From NCBI GenBank assembly GCA_947586205.1, contig CANPXO010000007.1, forward strand, positions 1 through 38,315: 38,315 nucleotides of DNA. Direction: 5' to 3'. How positions within the stretch are numbered: position 1 is the first letter of the stretch; each line of letters starts with the position of its first letter. Positions 18,567 to 26,933 of the stretch are shown here, in pieces. A program made the position numbers and the translations under genes. The notes beneath the pieces were generated by a model. That model was not told the origin of the DNA. It did no database searches and was given only the letters and a program-made list of their open reading frames with translations. The DNA comes from an uncultured Bacilli bacterium (GTDB lineage: Bacteria > Bacillota_I > Bacilli_A > RF39 > UBA660).

Positions 18567-19844
18567 CTAATCATTTTCTTTTATGTTAATAGTCATTTGG
18601 TAATTTCCAGATAAATCAATTTCATCTAAGGAAATGTTGAATCCTTTTTGTTTTAGATTTTCAACGACATCACGAATTTCATTGATTGCTGTTTTTAAAT
18701 CAAGTCCAGCTTCTTCCTCAACTATTTGAGTGTAGTTAGGGTCTAATTTAATCACAGAGTCCATTGGGTCTACGACTGCATCTTTTTCGTCTTTCTTTTC
18801 TTCTATGATATTGTTTTCAGCAGGTGTTTCTTTGTCTTCAAAGAAGAATGGCATGATGACATCTTCGTCTTCATTTTGAGGAGATGTTGTTACACTAGGC
18901 TCTGGTTGTGGTTCTTCTTTCGTAGGTATAATTTCAGGTGTGACAAGTTCAATATCATCTAAAACTTCAATGGTATTTTGAGGTTCTATCTTTGGCTCTT
19001 CGATTGGAGCAAATGCACTATCCATGTTCATTGAGGCTGCTTCATCTTCGAGAAAATTAAAGAATTTATTAGGAATTCCCTTTCTTTCTTCTGGAACTTC
19101 CTCTTTAGGTTCCTCTTGTTTTGGTGGTTCGATGATGCCAGACATATCTTTTTTTTCATTGATTGTATGTATATCAGTCGCATTATTTATCATAGTATTT
19201 ATATCAGGTGTTGGAGATACTAACGGAATATCTCCTCCAATGTCTCCTTTCGCTTTTTTGATTTCTAAATCTAATTGTCTTACAGTAAGTCGTTTATTGA
19301 TTATTTTATGTAACCATTCTCCTTGTTCTTCTTTTGGTAAACTAAGCAAACTTCTTGCATGACGTTCACTTATTTTTTCTTGAAGTAAAGCATCTTGAAC
19401 TTCTGGGGCAAGATTTAATAACCTTAATTTATTAGCAATTGAACTTTGGCTTACTCCCATCTTTTCGGCTAGTTGTTCTTGAGTCATATAGCCACGGTCC
19501 AAAAGATTTTTATATGATTTTGCTTCTTCGATTGGTGTTAGGTTTCTTCTTTGGATATTTTCCACTAAAGCTATTTCTGCACTTTGATTGTCATCTATAT
19601 TCGAAATGATTGCTGGAACAGATTTGAGTCCTGCCATTGTTGCCGCCTTAAAACGTCTTTCACCAGCGATGATTTCAAATTTACTTCCTAATCTTCTTAC
19701 TACAAGTGGTTGGATAATTCCATGTTGACGAATAGACTCTGATAATTCTTTTAATCCTTCTTCGTCAAAGGCAAGTCTTGGTTGAAAACGATTGGGAATG
19801 ATATCCTCTATTCCTATTTGTACAATTTTATCCTCTGTATTCAC
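18567..19844 (-). CDS. parB: ParB/Noc-type chromosome partitioning protein with extended acidic linker
   Basis: IIQPLVVRRLGSKFEIIAGERRFKAATMAG, LVENIQRRNLTPIEEA, LAEKMGVSQSSIANKLRLL; then ~200 aa P/E/D-rich linker. Confidence 0.9.
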   Translation of the reverse strand: MNTEDKIVQIGIEDIIPNRFQPRLAFDEEGLKELSESIRQHGIIQPLVVRRLGSKFEIIAGERRFKAATMAGLKSVPAIISNIDDNQSAEIALVENIQRRNLTPIEEAKSYKNLLDRGYMTQEQLAEKMGVSQSSIANKLRLLNLAPEVQDALLQEKISERHARSLLSLPKEEQGEWLHKIINKRLTVRQLDLEIKKAKGDIGGDIPLVSPTPDINTMINNATDIHTINEKKDMSGIIEPPKQEEPKEEVPEERKGIPNKFFNFLEDEAASMNMDSAFAPIEEPKIEPQNTIEVLDDIELVTPEIIPTKEEPQPEPSVTTSPQNEDEDVIMPFFFEDKETPAENNIIEEKKDEKDAVVDPMDSVIKLDPNYTQIVEEEAGLDLKTAINEIRDVVENLKQKGFNISLDEIDLSGNYQMTINIKEND

Positions 19845-19955
19845 AAAAAATCAGCCCCTTACTGCTTATTTTCTACTATTAATTGTATCAATTTTTTGAG
19901 GGAATAGCAACACGAAATGATGTATTTTTATTTTTTCTTAAAAGAAAGAAATTGT

Positions 19956-21854
19956 TTATGGTGTAAGAACGATACGGAAACTATAATCAATAGTTTCCTT
20001 CCCCTGTGTTCTTCCAAAAGCTTCAACACCTGTTTCTGTGCCAACTGTGGAACCTCCACCACGTATAAACCACGGACTGCTACTATATATAAAGAAAGCT
20101 GCGTCTGTATTATAGCTTCCTATATATCTTATAGGTCCATATTCTCCATTAGTTTTTTTCCAATTTACTGAATAAAATGGTCCAAACTCTTTTGTAGCAT
20201 CTCCAAGTTGTCCTCTTTGATATTGGTGTGATGTACTATAATCATACAAATCATAATATTTACGACTTGGCCATTCTTGTCCATCTGTTTTAGAACTATC
20301 TCCATTATTGGAATATGGTCCGTTAAAGCCTGAATTATTTGTTGCATTTGGTCCTGTCGTTGGAGTAGAATCCCCATCTTTTGCTTGCATCACTCCCATT
20401 ACATATTCCCATCCTCCGCCTGACATATCATATATTCCTGAATAATTTCCTGTTGTACTTCCACCTTGACTGTCTGTTAAATAATAACTTTTAATACTGT
20501 CATTATCTAAAACATTTAAAGCTGATGGACCACCATAATAATTACATTGTTCTTTTGAACTTGTATATCCACATGTTGGTGATATTGTTGTTGACATTCC
20601 TGTAATATAATATTCTGAATTATTTATGCTTACCTCTGTACAGTTGGTATTATTACTATCACATCTTCCATATTTACTTTGAGTTAAATAAGCAACCGCT
20701 CCCCACTCTGTATTTTTCATCATATGACTTTCTAATTCTCTTTTGTATTCATAAGAAGTATAAAAAGCATTTGATACATTGATATTTCTCCAACTATAAA
20801 CATGTGGTTTTATAATGACTTTTGTTGAATTCGTTTCATTATGTTGAGCATCTTGTGTACTCCAATCACTTGTTGGTATTACATTTGTTGTATCTGTATT
20901 TTGGTTATATCCAGTCTCAAATTTAGCAACCCATATTCCATTACTATCAAAGGCTGTGAATGCTGGATGAGTAATCCAATCACCTTCTTGCAAGGCTGTT
21001 GTACTTACACCTCCATTTTTTGTTTCAAACTCTATTTCAAAAGCATTATTTGGTGCTTGATTTCCATTTACTTTATTGTCACTATAAAAAGCACTTACAC
21101 TATCTACATTTCCGACTTCGGTTACAGAATTAAACTTATTAAACTCTTCTTCACTATTCTTCAATTTATATTTGTATCTAGGTATCCATACAAAATAACT
21201 TTCTATTTCACTTTCAGGTATCTCATCTCCTGGTTTATATGTATCTGTCTTTCCATCTTTAAGTATTACTGCATTTGCCCATTTTTTATCTTTGTAACTA
21301 TACCATGGATCTTCTGTTTTTGTTATATCCGCTTTTAACACTTTTCCTCCTGTTGCTCCAAGATATTTTTCTTTTATATCACTAGGTGCTTCATTATTTA
21401 ATATAACGATGGGAACAAGTCTTCCATTCATTAAATCTGGGATGGCTCCATGCAATTCTTCTTCTTTATATATTTTCTTAAAATGTAAATAACATTTTGT
21501 TTTCGTTGTTGTAATATCTTTTAATTCGATGCTCCATCTTTCGTCATTCCAACTTACATTACTCACTTGCTCTCCATTTAATAAATCTACACAATAACTT
21601 GAACTTGTATCTAATGAATAACCTTCTTCTTTGCTAGGAACTTCTTTTACGATGTCATTATCTTTATAAAAAGCAAACTCCAAATCTCCCATACTCTGAA
21701 CACTACCATTAATCATGTTTTGATTTGTCTTGACTTCAAATATGGCGAATGTTCTATAAAGAATGACTCCACTTACCAATAAAATACAAGCTATTGTAAA
21801 TACAATAATTCCTATTCTTTTGTTATCTCTTTCTTTAAATCTTTCTAGTTTCAT
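19956..21854 (-). CDS. Cassette 4 surface protein: conserved N-terminal anchor domain plus FGE-sulfatase/C-type-lectin-like C-terminal domain
   Basis: MKLERFKERDNKRIGIIVFTIACILLVSGVILYRTFAIFEVKTNQN; extensive similarity to cassette 3 to the C-terminal FRIVLTP. Confidence 0.8.
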   Translation of the reverse strand: MKLERFKERDNKRIGIIVFTIACILLVSGVILYRTFAIFEVKTNQNMINGSVQSMGDLEFAFYKDNDIVKEVPSKEEGYSLDTSSSYCVDLLNGEQVSNVSWNDERWSIELKDITTTKTKCYLHFKKIYKEEELHGAIPDLMNGRLVPIVILNNEAPSDIKEKYLGATGGKVLKADITKTEDPWYSYKDKKWANAVILKDGKTDTYKPGDEIPESEIESYFVWIPRYKYKLKNSEEEFNKFNSVTEVGNVDSVSAFYSDNKVNGNQAPNNAFEIEFETKNGGVSTTALQEGDWITHPAFTAFDSNGIWVAKFETGYNQNTDTTNVIPTSDWSTQDAQHNETNSTKVIIKPHVYSWRNINVSNAFYTSYEYKRELESHMMKNTEWGAVAYLTQSKYGRCDSNNTNCTEVSINNSEYYITGMSTTISPTCGYTSSKEQCNYYGGPSALNVLDNDSIKSYYLTDSQGGSTTGNYSGIYDMSGGGWEYVMGVMQAKDGDSTPTTGPNATNNSGFNGPYSNNGDSSKTDGQEWPSRKYYDLYDYSTSHQYQRGQLGDATKEFGPFYSVNWKKTNGEYGPIRYIGSYNTDAAFFIYSSSPWFIRGGGSTVGTETGVEAFGRTQGKETIDYSFRIVLTP

Positions 21855-21882
21855 TTGCAACACACTCTCTACTTTCAACATC

Positions 21883-21920
21883 ATTATATCATAAGTGTTC
21901 GTATTTGTCTGTACAAAATA
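21883..21920 (-). promoter_or_regulatory. Cassette 4 promoter region (extended -10, TTTGTCTGTACAAA inverted repeat)
   Basis: Minus strand TGATATAAT at 21891-21883; TTTGT-CTGT-ACAAA inverted repeat just upstream. Confidence 0.5.
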
Positions 21921-21954
21921 GAATTTTTTTATTAAACATAGGACAATTAACTAG

Positions 21955-22398
21955 GTGATACCTATGTATGAAAGCAATTTGTTTACTATAAGAGACAAAA
22001 ATCATTTATTACAAAAAGATGTTGCACATTTATTAGGTATTTCTCAACAAACTTATTCTTTATATGAACTTGGACTTGCAGTCATCCCGTTAATTCATTT
22101 GAATACTCTTTGTAATTATTATAAAGTGAATATAGATTATCTTATTGGTTTATCTAATCATAAAGAATATTTAGGTCAAGTGCTTTCTTCTTTAGATAGA
22201 AAATTGGTAGGGGCTCGTCTAAAAGAGGTTCGGATGAACCATAATATCTCTCTACGAAAACTTGCTAAGTTTTTAAATACTTCTCCATCCACCATTAGTG
22301 CATACGAAAATGGAAAAACAATGCTTTTAACAGCTTTTGCTTTTCAAGTTTGCAAAACTTACTCTGTTTCTTTAGATTGGCTATGTGGAAGACTCTAA
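21955..22398 (+). CDS. XRE-family regulator with two HTH domains (cassette 4 partner)
   Basis: LFTIRDKNHLLQKDVAHLLGISQQTYSLYELG and LKEVRMNHNISLRKLAKFLNTSPSTISAYENG; same architecture as the 856-1305 regulator. Confidence 0.87.
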   Translation: MIPMYESNLFTIRDKNHLLQKDVAHLLGISQQTYSLYELGLAVIPLIHLNTLCNYYKVNIDYLIGLSNHKEYLGQVLSSLDRKLVGARLKEVRMNHNISLRKLAKFLNTSPSTISAYENGKTMLLTAFAFQVCKTYSVSLDWLCGRL

Positions 22399-22459
22399 TT
22401 ATCTTATCTATTTTTTGTATATTTTTCATTCACTAGAACAAATTAATATTGTGATATTT

Positions 22460-23206
22460 ATGAAACGAAAAATAAGTTTTATTCTTATGTCTATCGCGAT
22501 TGTAGTATTAGATATGTGTTTTATAGAGTATGTAAAATGGGATTTAGATAATAAACATCAAGAAAAAATCATGGAACATTATCAAGATGTATTTATTGAA
22601 AGTCCTAAAAATGAGGAAGAAGATTTACATTTTTTAAGTGCCGATTTTGAAGAATTAAAACTTCAAAATTCTGATGTTGTTGGTTGGATACAAGTTCCTG
22701 GGACTTTGATTGATTATCCTATTGTTCAAACTCATGATAATGAATTTTATTTAAGTCATTCTTTTGATAAGTCAGAGAGTATGGCTGGGTGGATTTTCTC
22801 TGATTTTCGTAATAATTTAGAGTATCTTAATCGCAACAGTGTGATTTATGGTCATCGAAGAAATGATGATTCTTTGTTTGGAAGTTTACGTTATACATTA
22901 GAGGAAGATTGGTTAAGTGAGCCTGATAATTTTTTTGTTTATCTTTCTACTCCACATGTGAATTATATTTTTCAAGTTTTTAGTGTCTATGTTATTCCTC
23001 AAGAAAGTTATTATATCACTACACATTTTCCAAATGATGAAGCTTATCAAGAATTTTTAAATGTTATTCAGGAAAGAAGCATTTATCCTTTTGATACTCT
23101 TTTATCTATACAAGATAAAATCCTTACATTATCTACTTGTAAGGATGGTGAGGGTATTGATCGTGTTGTTCTTCATGCAAAACTCATAAAAAAAGAAACT
23201 CGATAA
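22460..23206 (+). CDS. Class B-like sortase
   Basis: VVGWIQVPGTLIDYPIVQTHDNEFYLSHSFD, NSVIYGHRR, ILTLSTCKDGEGIDRVVLHAKLI (catalytic H, C, R). Confidence 0.9.
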   Translation: MKRKISFILMSIAIVVLDMCFIEYVKWDLDNKHQEKIMEHYQDVFIESPKNEEEDLHFLSADFEELKLQNSDVVGWIQVPGTLIDYPIVQTHDNEFYLSHSFDKSESMAGWIFSDFRNNLEYLNRNSVIYGHRRNDDSLFGSLRYTLEEDWLSEPDNFFVYLSTPHVNYIFQVFSVYVIPQESYYITTHFPNDEAYQEFLNVIQERSIYPFDTLLSIQDKILTLSTCKDGEGIDRVVLHAKLIKKETR

Positions 23207-23222
23207 GTTGTTTCTTTAAATC

Positions 23223-23969
23223 TTAGTTTCTTTTTAAGAATACAGTTGCACTTCCTATTAATGTTATCATACTCATTAAAGCAATGAACAACACAACATT
23301 TATTTTATCGCCTGTTTGATGGTTTGGTTGAATTTCAAATAGATTATTAATTTCTTTTACTGTTACTTCTTCACCAGGACTTAATGTTTGTTCTTCTCCA
23401 TCTACTTCAAGTACAGCTGGGTCTGAGTCCGTTGGTACCCAAAGACTTGGTGTGTCTGCACTTTCGGTTGTATTTACTATATTTGTAGAATTATCCATTT
23501 CTAAATGAACAATTTCATCTACGTTAGCACCTTGTCCAAGTTCAATTCCACCAAAACCGTTTCCAGATACATCAATGGTTCCTTCTAGTTTTACAGTTGA
23601 CCCGTTTACTAAAAGAGCAGCATTTCCACCAGTAAGTTTGATATCACGAATGGTTGCAGTTGTTTTATAAACTTGTAAAACATAAATTCCTGCCCAAACT
23701 GTGAAATCGTTTTCTTCGTCACCAAAGTTTCCGACGTAAGTGATAGAATGCCCTTTTCCATCAATGGTTACTGGTCTTGTAATGTTAATTTTTTCATGTG
23801 TTTCAATGTTACTTCCTAAAACAATTTCTGTTACACTCGTATCTTGCAAAGCACTTTTTAAATCTGCCTCACTGTTAATGGTTCTTGAGGCTGCATGTAC
23901 TCCTATTAAAGGAAGAAACCCAATAAGTAATAATAACAATATAAATAGTGCATTTTTGTCTTTTAACAT
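23223..23969 (-). CDS. Secreted beta-helix-like cell-wall protein with putative sorting signal NHQTGD
   Basis: ATG 23969 after GGAAAGGAG; signal peptide; repeat-rich body; C-terminal NHQTGDKIN + TM + FLKRN. Confidence 0.8.
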   Translation of the reverse strand: MLKDKNALFILLLLLIGFLPLIGVHAASRTINSEADLKSALQDTSVTEIVLGSNIETHEKINITRPVTIDGKGHSITYVGNFGDEENDFTVWAGIYVLQVYKTTATIRDIKLTGGNAALLVNGSTVKLEGTIDVSGNGFGGIELGQGANVDEIVHLEMDNSTNIVNTTESADTPSLWVPTDSDPAVLEVDGEEQTLSPGEEVTVKEINNLFEIQPNHQTGDKINVVLFIALMSMITLIGSATVFLKRN

Positions 23970-24139
23970 AAGTTTTCTCCTTTCCAATTTTAGTATGTAT
24001 AATATTTGTCGATTTATACGATATTTTGTCGAAAATTGGAAAAGATATTTTTTAGGTATAATTTTTGGAAATTCATTCATACTATTTATGTAGATAAGAT
24101 GGTTATCTACAGACTTTTTAGAAGTCAAAGAGAAAAATG

Positions 24140-24165
24140 ACACGTTTGGTTTACGTGTTGTTTTT
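24140..24165. terminator. Hairpin terminator ACACGT...ACGTGT
   Basis: Inverted repeat 24140-24145 / 24153-24158 flanked by A-run and T-run. Confidence 0.6.
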
Positions 24166-24181
24166 CTTTTTAATCCTTTAA

Positions 24182-24804
24182 TTAAAAGGCATTACTTAAC
24201 AAATATTCTACTATTTTATAAATTTCAGTATTTGGATTAGCTTCTACTGTACCAATTATTCTATTATTTTCTTTTTGATAATTTTCTAATTTTTTGGCAT
24301 TTTCTATTGCTTTAGAAGTCTTGCTATTTATATCCATGTAAATATTTATATTTTTTTCATATTTTGGATAATATTTTTTCAGTCTTTTCATAACTTCATT
24401 ATTTGTTAAAGGAGCTGTTGTATAGTCATAATGTAATAAAAACCAAAGTTCTATACAGGGTGTTGATGTAATAATTTGTATTCCATGTTTATTTGCAAAT
24501 TCTTTTGCTTCTTCAATCACTTTATTTTTTTTATAATCAATATCTACATCAAAGACACAAAAAACTTTATCGCCATTTTTTAAAGATATTTCTCTTTTCT
24601 CATTTCTTTTTCTAAATTTCTAACTAATTTCATTGGGTCTGTATCATTGCCTCTAGCTATAGTAATTGAGTAATTTTTCTTACCATCATCAAAATTATCA
24701 AAGTATATTTTTTCTGTTTTGTTTTTCCCTTCAACTGCAATAATTATTTTATTCTTTTTATTTCTTGGTTTACCTATTCTGTCTTTACTTATTCTTCTTC
24801 CCAT
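24182..24804 (-). pseudogene. RloB-like (AbiLii-like) protein split by an apparent -1 frameshift
   Basis: N-terminal ORF 24804-24580 (KIIIAVEGKNKTEKIYFDNF) and C-terminal ORF to 24182 (ISLKNGDKVFCVFDVDIDYKKNK...ITSTPCIELWFLLHYDY) lie in different frames, joining near 24585. Confidence 0.7.
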
Positions 24805-26027
24805 ATGTTTATGTCATTCTTGATAAATGGAACTGCACCATATCTACCAAGTAAGTATCCTTTCTCTATATTTTCACTTTTTCTTACAGAAAAATCACTT
24901 AAAGCATATAAGTCACTTTCTCCTGTTTCATTATTTTTTTCGGTAAACCAGATTTGATCTCTTCTTAAAATATTTAAGTCTAATAAATTGGTATCATGTG
25001 TATTAAAAATTAATTGAGAATTTGTTTTATTGGTATCAGTGTTATTAAATGTTTCTACTATATAATGAACTAAAAATGGATGTAAACTTTTATCTAATTC
25101 ATCAATAATTAAAATTTTATTATTTTCTATTGTATCTGCTATAAATGGAATAAGGGAGAAAATAATTTGTGTTCCTAAAGATTCTTCTTCTAAGGTTAAG
25201 TATTCATTTGTTCCTTTATGTTTTATTAAAACTTGATAAATTTTTACTTTTTCAGTAAAATTCTGTTTCATAAACTCAGGCATATTATTTATTATATCTT
25301 CTGGTAAATTTATTCTTGATACTTTATAATCTTCGATATTAAAATCTGTTTTCTTTAAAAAATCTAAGGCAAAGCTTCTTAAATCTTCATCTTCAGTTTC
25401 ATATATGTTTAAAGCTGCACTTTTGAATTCTTCTATATTAAAACATGTTCTAATGTTTGTTGTTAGAAATTCATATGCAACTCGTGTTTTTTCAAAATTC
25501 CAATTCGTTGCCGTTGCAAGGAAAAATTTGTTATTAGCATTTTTCTTTTCTATTTCTCTCAATGTTTTTTCGTCTTTTTGAGGAAATGAATATTTATTTA
25601 TTTTTGTACGGTCAAAAATTTTGGTTTCTCTACCATTTGGATAATAGTAAAGATATTCATCATAAATATTCTCTGTATCCGCTTTCCAACCGTATACATA
25701 TTTTACTTTTCCTATTATAAACTTCATTTCAAATTCACTTGGCTTCTTAACAGAATCAGCATCTAATTTAAAAGGAATTATTGGCAACTGTGAGTTTATA
25801 TCCATGCTATTTGAATTTTTAAGCATGATAATCACATTTGATAAAATTTTAAAAAGATTCGATTTTCCTGAAGCATTTCCACCATATATTGCTGAAGTTT
25901 TAAGAATTCTTTTATTGTCTATTGTGACATAGTTTTCATTTAATCCGTTACTTGTATTCGCTAACATACTAAAAGTGATTTTATTTTTGAAAGACAACAT
26001 ATTAGCAATTGTAAATTCTAAAATCAT
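24789..26027 (-). CDS. RloA/AbiLi-like AAA ATPase
   Basis: FTIANMLSFKNKITFSM, AIYGGNASGKSNLFK Walker A, ILIIDELDKSLHPFL Walker B, FNTHDTNLL; overlaps the RloB-like start. Confidence 0.85.
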   Translation of the reverse strand: MILEFTIANMLSFKNKITFSMLANTSNGLNENYVTIDNKRILKTSAIYGGNASGKSNLFKILSNVIIMLKNSNSMDINSQLPIIPFKLDADSVKKPSEFEMKFIIGKVKYVYGWKADTENIYDEYLYYYPNGRETKIFDRTKINKYSFPQKDEKTLREIEKKNANNKFFLATATNWNFEKTRVAYEFLTTNIRTCFNIEEFKSAALNIYETEDEDLRSFALDFLKKTDFNIEDYKVSRINLPEDIINNMPEFMKQNFTEKVKIYQVLIKHKGTNEYLTLEEESLGTQIIFSLIPFIADTIENNKILIIDELDKSLHPFLVHYIVETFNNTDTNKTNSQLIFNTHDTNLLDLNILRRDQIWFTEKNNETGESDLYALSDFSVRKSENIEKGYLLGRYGAVPFIKNDINIWEEE

Positions 26028-26218
26028 ATTTTTTCTTCCTTTCTTATAGTACTATTATATACATTTTTAAGCAAAATCAATATTTTCAGCATTTTATTTT
26101 TAATTTTTGCATGTTTTTTGCAAATTTTGCATTTATTTTATTAAGATTTGTATTTTATATTTCTTTTTTTATTCATTTTATTTGTTCCTTTTTTAAGGAA
26201 AATTTGTATTTTTTCCTT

Positions 26219-26246
26219 AAAAAAAGAAACTTTATAACGGTTTCTT
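26219..26246 (-). terminator. rsmG intrinsic terminator
   Basis: Minus strand GAAAC-CGTTATAAA-GTTTC-TTTTTTT. Confidence 0.7.
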
Positions 26247-26933
26247 TTTGATTTTATCGTAACTTCTAGGGTACATTGTATTTGTTTCTTTTAATTTTTT
26301 TATTTTTAATAATGTTCGATGTCCTCCATTTAATGGTAGTTCAAACTCTTCTTGAGTCTCAATTTTTGCACTAAGCTTTTCTAAAGCATTTTCAGAAAAT
26401 TTTATTTCTTCCTCAGCATTCCCTTTCATGACTAAAAAGGAACCATTTACATTTAAGGCTGGCATGTTTAATTCTAATAAAATTCTTAATTCAGCTACAG
26501 CTCTAGAAGTCACATAGTCATATTGTTCTCTAATCTTTTGAGTATAATCTTCGGCACGACTATAAATGATTTTTACATTTTTTAAGTTTAATAAAGTGAC
26601 TGCTTCTTCTAAAAATTTAATTTTTTTATTGTTAGAGTCTAACAAGCTTACTTGTAATTTAGGATAAATGATGGCTAGTACTAAGCCTGGGAATCCGGCA
26701 CCTGTGCCGATATCTAAAAGTGTTCCTTCTGTTAAATCAGCGATTTTACTTAATGTCATGGAATCATAAAAATGTTTTAGATAGACTTCTTCTATTGTTT
26801 TGATAGCAGTAAGGTTTGTATGCGTATTATATTCTAGTAAAAAATCAGCGTATTTTTCTAAATCATTTTTCATTTCTTCTGTGAGTTCAATATTTAATTC
26901 GGCTACTTTTTCATAAAAATCATTTTTATTCAT
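26232..26933 (-). CDS. rsmG: 16S rRNA (guanine527-N7)-methyltransferase
   Basis: LLDIGTGAGFPGLVLAI, DYVTSRAVAEL. Confidence 0.95.
   Translation of the reverse strand: MNKNDFYEKVAELNIELTEEMKNDLEKYADFLLEYNTHTNLTAIKTIEEVYLKHFYDSMTLSKIADLTEGTLLDIGTGAGFPGLVLAIIYPKLQVSLLDSNNKKIKFLEEAVTLLNLKNVKIIYSRAEDYTQKIREQYDYVTSRAVAELRILLELNMPALNVNGSFLVMKGNAEEEIKFSENALEKLSAKIETQEEFELPLNGGHRTLLKIKKLKETNTMYPRSYDKIKKKPL

Noticed and set aside
20841-21338. 165-aa plus-strand ORF opposite cassette 4
   Set aside because: Cys/Ile/Tyr-rich shadow translation of the complementary coding strand.
9317-21854. Active diversity-generating retroelement acting on cassettes 3 and 4
   Set aside because: No reverse transcriptase or template repeat in the window, and DNA differences between the two 3' ends include silent changes not limited to adenines. 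Kept only as a low-confidence finding to check genome-wide.
24088-24100. DnaA-box-like TTATCTACA and others near rpmH
   Set aside because: Single, imperfect matches with no cluster; expected by chance in AT-rich DNA.
24139-24160. ACACGT...ACGTGT as a parS-like site
   Set aside because: Arms and spacing do not match the parS palindrome; flanking A/T runs indicate a terminator.
26090-26225. TTTTTTAAGGAAAA...TTTTTTCCTTAAAAAA inverted repeat
   Set aside because: AT-rich intergenic hairpin next to the rsmG terminator; nothing beyond terminator-like function is supported.
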